Origin: Lunasporangiospora selenospora
Taxonomy: Eukaryota; Mortierellomycota; Mortierellomycetes; Mortierellales; Mortierellaceae
Length of the DNA: 11,863 nt
Direction of reading: 5' to 3'
Assembly: GCA_015680635.1 (NCBI GenBank)
Contig: JAABOA010000245.1
Location: forward strand, 6,696-18,558
The stretch's first letter is position 1, and each line of letters begins with the position of its first letter. The notes under the pieces are model-generated. The model saw only the letters and a list, made by a program, of their open reading frames with translations, ran no database searches and was not told the DNA's origin. This document shows, piece by piece, positions 7,601 to 11,863 of this stretch. The position numbers and the translations under genes were made by a program.

Positions 7601-10045
7601 GTGGGAGTGGCCTAAATCATCATGAGGATTGTATTTATCAGCAATGGGTTGGACATGCGTAGTGAAAGATACAATGATAAATGTGGGATTTTTGTGGTCA
7701 ATTGAACTTACATGCTTGTAGCCGAAGAGGAGCCAGGGACAGCAAAGGTCATGTCTGGGATATCAATCGAACCGAGGCTCTTGTCATGGTACTTGACTGT
7801 AGACTTGATGGCCTTGATGGTCAGTTGTGGAATGAAGGGATTGTTCACAACAACACTGGTCATGGCAACGCCGGTCTTGACGGTATCATTCAAGATAATG
7901 AGGCTTGTTCCGAGCAAGAGCTTGGTGTCAATGCCAGGCATAGTTGACTGGATGCGGATTTCCTGGAGTCCAGAGGCAAGAGGAGTAATTGGAGACGAGG
8001 ATGAGGTGCCAACAACATCAACAACACTGGCCTGGTTGGTCATGTACTGCTGCAGCAAAGCCTGACCACCAGCAGTTCCAGTGGGAGTGAAGAGGGCAGC
8101 AGCATTGCGACGGTTGGTTCCAGGGAGAAGCGTCAGATCGTCCATAATGACAGCTCCAATCGAATCTCCTTGATACATCATATCAAAGGTAACGACACCT
8201 TGAGGACCTGGGCCCGTGGCAATCGTGAGCGATGAAGGGTTCACCATGCTGAGATCGAGCGCAATCTGGATACCTTCAGGAATACCGCCAATGATTGTCA
8301 GGTTATGGATTACGGTGGGCTCGGTGGCCAAGCCCTGAAGACCAGAAAGAGAGACATCAGACTTGAATGGAATGCCAGTGATGCGAACCTGGCCGATGGG
8401 GGTCTGGGCAACCGTACCAGCAATACCCTGGACTTGGAATGACTGAGCGCTGTTGACAGTCAGCTCCTTCACAAAGCTATCGAAATCACCGTGAGCGTCA
8501 TCTTTGATAGCGAAGGGCGATGGAGGCAAGGCGAAAACAATAGAGGAGCTGTTTCCTTCTTTGATGGTGGTAGCAGAACCCCATTCCGATGCCATGACCG
8601 TGGCCATGGACTTGTTTTGATAGACCACAGTCATGTTGTTCTGGACCTGGGTGACATTAAGCGAGAATCCAAAGGGCATCTCGAAGCCGGCAGTCACCTG
8701 GGGTGAGTTGGCCATGGGAGCATAGGGGTCTGCGTTGGTCCAGTTCATACCCATGGGTCCCAAGGCAATCGACTTGATGATGTTGAGAGGAACTGGCGAC
8801 TGCAACTTGACGTTCAGGGTCATGGATTCGAGACCGGCAGAGAGCCAATTGACACGCTCGATGCCATTAGGGAGAACGGCAACACCCTTGGCTGTGGTCT
8901 CGGAAGGAATGCCAGCAATGAAGGCTGAGAACAGTGTACTGACTTTTTCGAGTCCTTCGGGTGTGGCCTGGGGCTCCATAATACCTGTCAGGTTAAGGAT
9001 GGAGAGGGAGTTGCCCTCAAGTTACGCACCCGATGCGCGAACTTGACCAAGGCGGACACCCTCGTAAGAAATGTCAAGAACCACAGTACCGAGCGTGACT
9101 CCAATAGGAGAGGGATTGTGCATAGCGGTGTCAATGACAAGATTGATACCCTGACCATTGGGTGCGTCAGATGGGAGGTTGAAATTGAGAATCTCGACCT
9201 TGGGGAAACCATTCATACCCAGAAGGGTAATGTCCTTGTTGAGGACCAAATCCTTGATGGTGCGGCCCATTGCGCGAATCTGCACCTTGGACTTAAGCTT
9301 CCATGTGAAGCTTTCACCGCCGAGCTACAAAAGTCAGAATAAAAGGGGCCGGTTGGATCAATGAACTGGCCGTCTGTTTACACACACCAACACATATTGG
9401 AACTAGGTAATATTTAATACTTACCATATCTTTGGAGAACGAGGAGAACGCGGCATCGTCAGCAATAGTAAACTTTGAAGAGCCGACGATTGTTCCACTG
9501 CCACCACTGGCCTTTGTATCAGGAAGTGGATCCATCGAGCCGAGCAATACGTCTTTGTAAAAGACTTGGATAGGCTCAGGATAGCTTACAGTGGCATGGA
9601 ATGGGCCTGCATTTCCCAGGGCACCCTCCATCGACATGACCATGGTCTAAACACAAGAGAAATGAAAAGGGGGTTAACATGAATATACTGTGGGTTATAA
9701 TGAAGAGGTTGTTTGGTAGAGTGGAGAGGAGAGAGATCGTCACCATACCGTGTTTGTAGGCTCGGTGATCGAGATCTTGTTGAACTGGAGCGAGGAGCCA
9801 TTGACGATTGACTGAGCAACCTTTGGCAAGATGACAAAGAGGATGATGGGGACGAGGATGGCAATGAGGACGACGGTGATGATGACACAGAAGATCCAGA
9901 AGCGTCTTCGTCGGTAGAATGGAGGATGCCTTGGCTTTGTGGCATTCTCGTTCTCGTCAAACTCGTCATACTCGTCATAGTCGAGCTCACGCTCAGGGTA
10001 GGGGAGATTCTCGGCGTTGGAGGATGCCGAGGTAGGGTTGGTCAT
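4606..10045 (-). CDS. Large DUF3712 / Tag1-like type II membrane protein, with one in-frame stop
   Basis: Six exons on the minus strand, join(10045..9749, 9646..9425, 9324..7712, 7611..7239, 7144..6939, 6832..4606), all junctions in phase, give 1645 codons; codon 274 is TAA. Residues 1-48 are an acidic, Tyr/Asp/Glu-rich cytosolic tail ending in an Arg run (RRRR, 45-48). Residues about 49-73 form one strong transmembrane helix, so the topology is type II with a huge lumenal or outer part. That part is rich in beta-strand patterns, NPS/NPF/PTNT turns and N-x-S/T sites, as in DUF3712 (LEA-2-like/Ig-like) proteins. It is two tandem copies, about residues 74-820 and 821-1535. A Pro/Thr/Ser/Glu stalk (1536-1604), a KR pair (1605-1606) and a 39-residue tail follow. 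The best named relative I can recall is yeast vacuolar membrane protein Tag1 (YLR173W, about 600 residues, linked to ending autophagy), which would make this a double-length version; this is from memory and topology, not a search. Another DUF3712 family is possible. If the 45 nt around the stop were spliced out the product would be 1630 residues. Confidence 0.8.
4732..4938 (-). repeat. Pro/Thr/Ser/Glu-rich stalk of the DUF3712 protein
   Basis: Codons 1536-1604 encode a low-complexity segment of PTP, TSP, SPEP and PETVP units, partly repeated at the DNA level (plus strand GGAACTGTCTCAGGA-like units around 4761-4800). The composition fits an extended, O-glycosylated linker between the folded part and the C-terminal tail. 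Confidence 0.85.
6833..6938 (-). other. Intron 5 of the DUF3712 gene (106 nt)
   Basis: Donor GTGCT|GTATGT and acceptor TTCTATTAG|C, splitting a CTC codon (phase 2), with CTAAT as a likely branch site. The junction reads GAPLVL followed by SNVSFAVADAQ, parallel to KFTIADDAA in the first copy. Confidence 0.88.
7145..7238 (-). other. Intron 4 of the DUF3712 gene (94 nt)
   Basis: Donor GAT|GTAAGT and acceptor TTTTGCAG|AGT, phase 0. The junction reads VLAFD followed by SIMINNPAET, which opens the second domain copy. Confidence 0.88.
7612..7711 (-). other. Intron 3 of the DUF3712 gene (100 nt)
   Basis: Donor AGCAT|GTAAGT and acceptor GATTTAG|G, splitting an ATG codon (phase 2). The junction reads SSATSM followed by PLPLSMDLS. 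Confidence 0.85.
8985..9029 (-). other. 45-nt segment with in-frame TAA: nonsense codon or unusual mini-intron
   Basis: On the minus strand the reading frame runs GQVRASGA, then TAA (9024-9022), then LEGNSLSILNLTG and on into the long downstream exon without any frame change. The segment 9029-8985 begins GTGCGT and ends GACAG, and its length is a multiple of three, so an intron model could remove it and keep the frame. However, it is less than half the length of the other introns (94-139 nt) and its donor is poor. Its translation aligns without gaps to the second copy of the domain (VGMKLLPNSVSPVNMAG), where lysine stands in place of the stop. Coding sequence with one nonsense change, or a base error, is the better reading. 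Confidence 0.7.
9325..9424 (-). other. Intron 2 of the DUF3712 gene (100 nt)
   Basis: Donor ATG|GTAAGT and acceptor TTTTGTAG|CTC, phase 0, with a CTGAC branch-like site and T-rich tract before the acceptor. The junction reads SFSKDM followed by LGGESF, matching VGYS/LKAEAF in the second copy. Confidence 0.88.
9647..9748 (-). other. Intron 1 of the DUF3712 gene (102 nt)
   Basis: Donor ACG|GTATGG and acceptor TTTAG|ACC, phase 0. The junction reads EPTNT followed by TMVMSMEG, the start of the first DUF3712-like strand pattern. Confidence 0.85.
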
Positions 10046-10212
10046 TATCGAGGTGAGAGAGAGTGTGTGTGTGATAGAGAGAGAAAAGATCGCGAAAGAG
10101 GATGGTAAGAGAAAGAGAAAAAAAAAGAATCCGGAGAAAAAGGATAAAGGGGAGGTGTGGGGACAGACGGAGGGCCGATCGACAATTCGACTCGAGAAGG
10201 CAGACTCGATTG

Positions 10213-10221
10213 CCTTTTATA
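10213..10221 (-). promoter_or_regulatory. TATA box of the DUF3712 gene
   Basis: The minus strand reads TATAAAAGG here, ending 168 nt upstream of the ATG at 10045. The stretch between is strongly pyrimidine-rich on the minus strand (CTCT and CACA runs, about 10046-10140), a common layout for fungal promoters and leaders. Confidence 0.7.
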
Positions 10222-10945
10222 TGTACTTTGCCCGTTCTGTTCCTTCAGGGACACCCCCCTGGCGTATTATCACGAGCACCGTTGATCGTTGGATCAGCGC
10301 CTCCATCACCAAGAGCTCCTCGATCGACCACCTTTTCCTTCAGATGCTCACCCGCGTCTGCTAGAGTGGAGAAAAGACAACACGGGAATGGAGAAATACA
10401 GAAAAAGGACTAGTGCCAGCGAGAGCACTCGCATTTCTCTCCTGTGCTCAAACTCAAACCAGACGCCCATCATGGAGAGACCCCGAGGTACCTCCCCCCG
10501 CTCCCTCTGTGGATGAATAGACTTTTCCTACTTCTCTCGGATGTACTTCGCTCGGACATGACCAGCACATGGGAATTGGGAAACCGAGTCGGAGGTCTCA
10601 AACCCTCATCAAAGGCTACAGTACACTCCGTCTCAACCAGACATCCCTATTGAGAAAATTCAAAGAGAAGCAGGGTCCTACTTCTGCCACACGGGCTGCT
10701 GTCTTTCCAGAGTACCGAGATGCCTCGCTGTTTTGTATGAAAACCCCCTCCAAGGCAGATCACACACACCTCGACCAGATATTGTGAATGAGTAAGCAGA
10801 AAGGATCGACAATTAGCTGTTATTGCACTGTCTTTTGGATTTCTCAAGAGAGTTGGCTGCGGTTTGTACCTGTAGAGTAATGCATGCATCGGAAGGCTCA
10901 CCTTGTGTTCTCATAACGGACAAACGTGAGCCTGGAGCAGCCATT

Positions 10946-10963
10946 TTGTGTACATGTACACAA
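10946..10963. promoter_or_regulatory. 18-bp perfect palindrome
   Basis: TTGTGTACATGTACACAA equals its own reverse complement over all 18 bases, centred on CATG. It lies about 0.9 kb upstream of the DUF3712 gene. It could be a dimeric transcription-factor site or a chance palindrome; nothing else in the sequence decides this. Confidence 0.45.
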
Positions 10964-11694
10964 TAGTATTCATGAGTTTGATATCCAAGGTGGAATGGAA
11001 CACACGCTTCCTAGGCATGTGGTGTAAACATTACAAAAACCAAAAAAAAAAAAATGAGCATGAAGCAGTCGGCAGCTCTTTCCCTCTCTCTCCTCACGGC
11101 ACCAAAAACAACAGGCAACATCTCTTACAGTATTTACCGAGAATTGGAGCGTGTTCCTTTGCATACCCGTATGCCCGTTACACACATGTTAATGGATGAC
11201 TATCCTAACAACCGCATTGGATTAGTTCATGCCTCCATTCTGTCATCGGTAAAAGGCACGATGATGTTCATCCAAAAGTCTTTAATCATATTGCGGGACA
11301 CTCTAGAGAGGAGAGTCTACAACGGTGCTAAGCCGAGAAAGCCATAAAGGGAGAAGGATGTCCTCAGCATAGAGTTGATAAATGCTGAGTAATGGAGAAC
11401 CTTACAAGACTTCAGCCGGAACAGTGCTCTCGAGCTGAGCAGGCGAGTGGAGAAGAAGAGAGGCACACAGCCAAAGGACAAATACACAAGTGGAGAAGGA
11501 TGGGATAGGGAGTGACAAGGACGGTACTTCTTCTTTCTCTAAACTTTATATGATCCTGAGAGCCTTGTCCTTGGATGAATACAAAGAGGTCTTCTCTCTC
11601 TCAGAACCAGCCTGGATCGAGGAATGTCCTGCCCCTAGTTTATCGACGGTACATCATGCAAAGTACAAGTATGGGCCGAGAGGCGAACGCCTCG

Positions 11695-11835
11695 TCAGGC
11701 TCTTTTGAGCTCCTCAGCTTCTTTCAGTTTGTCCAGCGCCTCCACACCACCATGCAAACATTTTACACTCAGTTTGGGTTGAGAAGGCCAATGGAGAGGA
11801 GGTATTTGCTTTTGCACATGAACCGGCGTCGTGGC
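11695..11835 (-). CDS. Possible 3' end of a gene entering from the right edge
   Basis: The minus-strand frame is open from 11835 to a TGA at 11697-11695. Its last residues read CLHGGVEALDKLKEAEELKRA, a charged, helix-like C-terminus unlike random translation. An in-frame TGA at 11838-11836 means the exon must begin inside this stretch. A plausible acceptor is ACTGAG ending at 11768, with a CTCAAC branch-like site just before it, which leaves a terminal exon of 73 nt (11767-11695). I do not recognise the protein. The upstream part lies outside the window, so this is a tentative partial call. Confidence 0.28.
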   Translation of the reverse strand, partial: ATTPVHVQKQIPPLHWPSQPKLSVKCLHGGVEALDKLKEAEELKRA

Positions 11836-11863
11836 TCACTAATCCCCTTCCCAGAGTGGGGAG

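Larger units (their letters stand above)
7284..9826 (-). repeat. First copy of the internal tandem duplication (protein level)
   Basis: Residues about 74-820 of the DUF3712 protein. Anchors shared with the second copy include AQSIV (77), FNLPSD (221), LGTV (251), WLSAGLES (333) and a C-terminal VNNPF strand. The corresponding positions in copy two lie 746-752 residues later. The copy is interrupted by introns 1-3 and by the in-frame stop. Confidence 0.8.
10046..11694. other. Long gene-poor region upstream of the DUF3712 gene
   Basis: About 10046-10250 is the promoter and CT-rich leader of the DUF3712 gene. Beyond that I see no supportable gene on either strand; open frames are short and lack protein character. 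Small structures present are an 18-bp palindrome (10946-10963), an A12-13 run (11041-11053), two copies of GATCGACAATT (10177-10187, 10804-10814), and a short hairpin (11680-11693). A plus-strand open frame at 11490-11708 is probably spurious, since it overlaps the possible minus-strand gene end. Confidence 0.55.

Noticed and set aside
8491-8706. Plus-strand open frames antisense to the DUF3712 exons (also 5725-6075, 6418-6870, 7210-7506)
   Set aside because: They lie opposite well-supported coding exons and show no family resemblance.
10177-10814. Repeated GATCGACAATT (two copies) and other GATCGA motifs upstream of the DUF3712 gene
   Set aside because: Two 11-bp matches in about 1.6 kb are close to chance expectation, and the copies have no special placement.
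11490-11708. 72-codon plus-strand open frame near the right edge
   Set aside because: No domain or splice context supports it, and it overlaps the 3' flank of the possible minus-strand gene end.

Overview
The window looks like nuclear DNA of a filamentous fungus. The genes are spliced with introns of about 100 nt that have GTAAGT-like donors and CTAAC/CTGAC-like branch sites. Promoters have TATA boxes, and the intergenic stretches are AT/CT-rich and 0.3 to 1.7 kb long. The style of the proteins (DUF3712 membrane protein, small secreted protein) suggests an early-diverging fungus such as a Mortierella relative, but that placement is inference. I see no tRNA, rRNA, CRISPR array or recognisable transposon.

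Layout. 1-1083: no supportable gene. 1084-1815: a small secreted protein gene on the plus strand, with a TATA box, a probable 5' UTR intron, a signal peptide and an AATAAA signal. 1714-2938: intergenic, between two convergent genes. 2939-4271 (minus): a two-exon methyltransferase of the Efm7/Nnt1 type, the family that methylates the N-terminus of translation elongation factor eEF1A; its only intron appears to be of the rare GC-AG class. 4606-10045 (minus): a large six-exon gene for a type II membrane protein of about 1645 residues in the DUF3712 / yeast Tag1-like class, probably vacuolar. 10046-11694: its TATA promoter and a long gene-poor stretch. 11695-11835 (minus): a possible 3' end of another gene running off the right edge.

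The main object is the DUF3712/Tag1-like gene. Its lumenal part is a tandem duplication with a period of about 750 residues, followed by a Pro/Thr/Ser-rich stalk, a Lys-Arg dibasic site and a conserved-looking 39-residue tail. A single in-frame TAA (9022-9024) interrupts an otherwise continuous reading frame. It falls at a position that the second half of the duplication fills with lysine, in an ungapped alignment. The stop can be avoided only by removing a 45-nt segment that looks more like coding sequence than an intron, so it is either a true nonsense allele, a sequence error or a very unusual splice.

No functional link between the three clear genes is evident beyond the same-strand order of the DUF3712 gene and the methyltransferase. 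No operon-like or defence-like system is visible.
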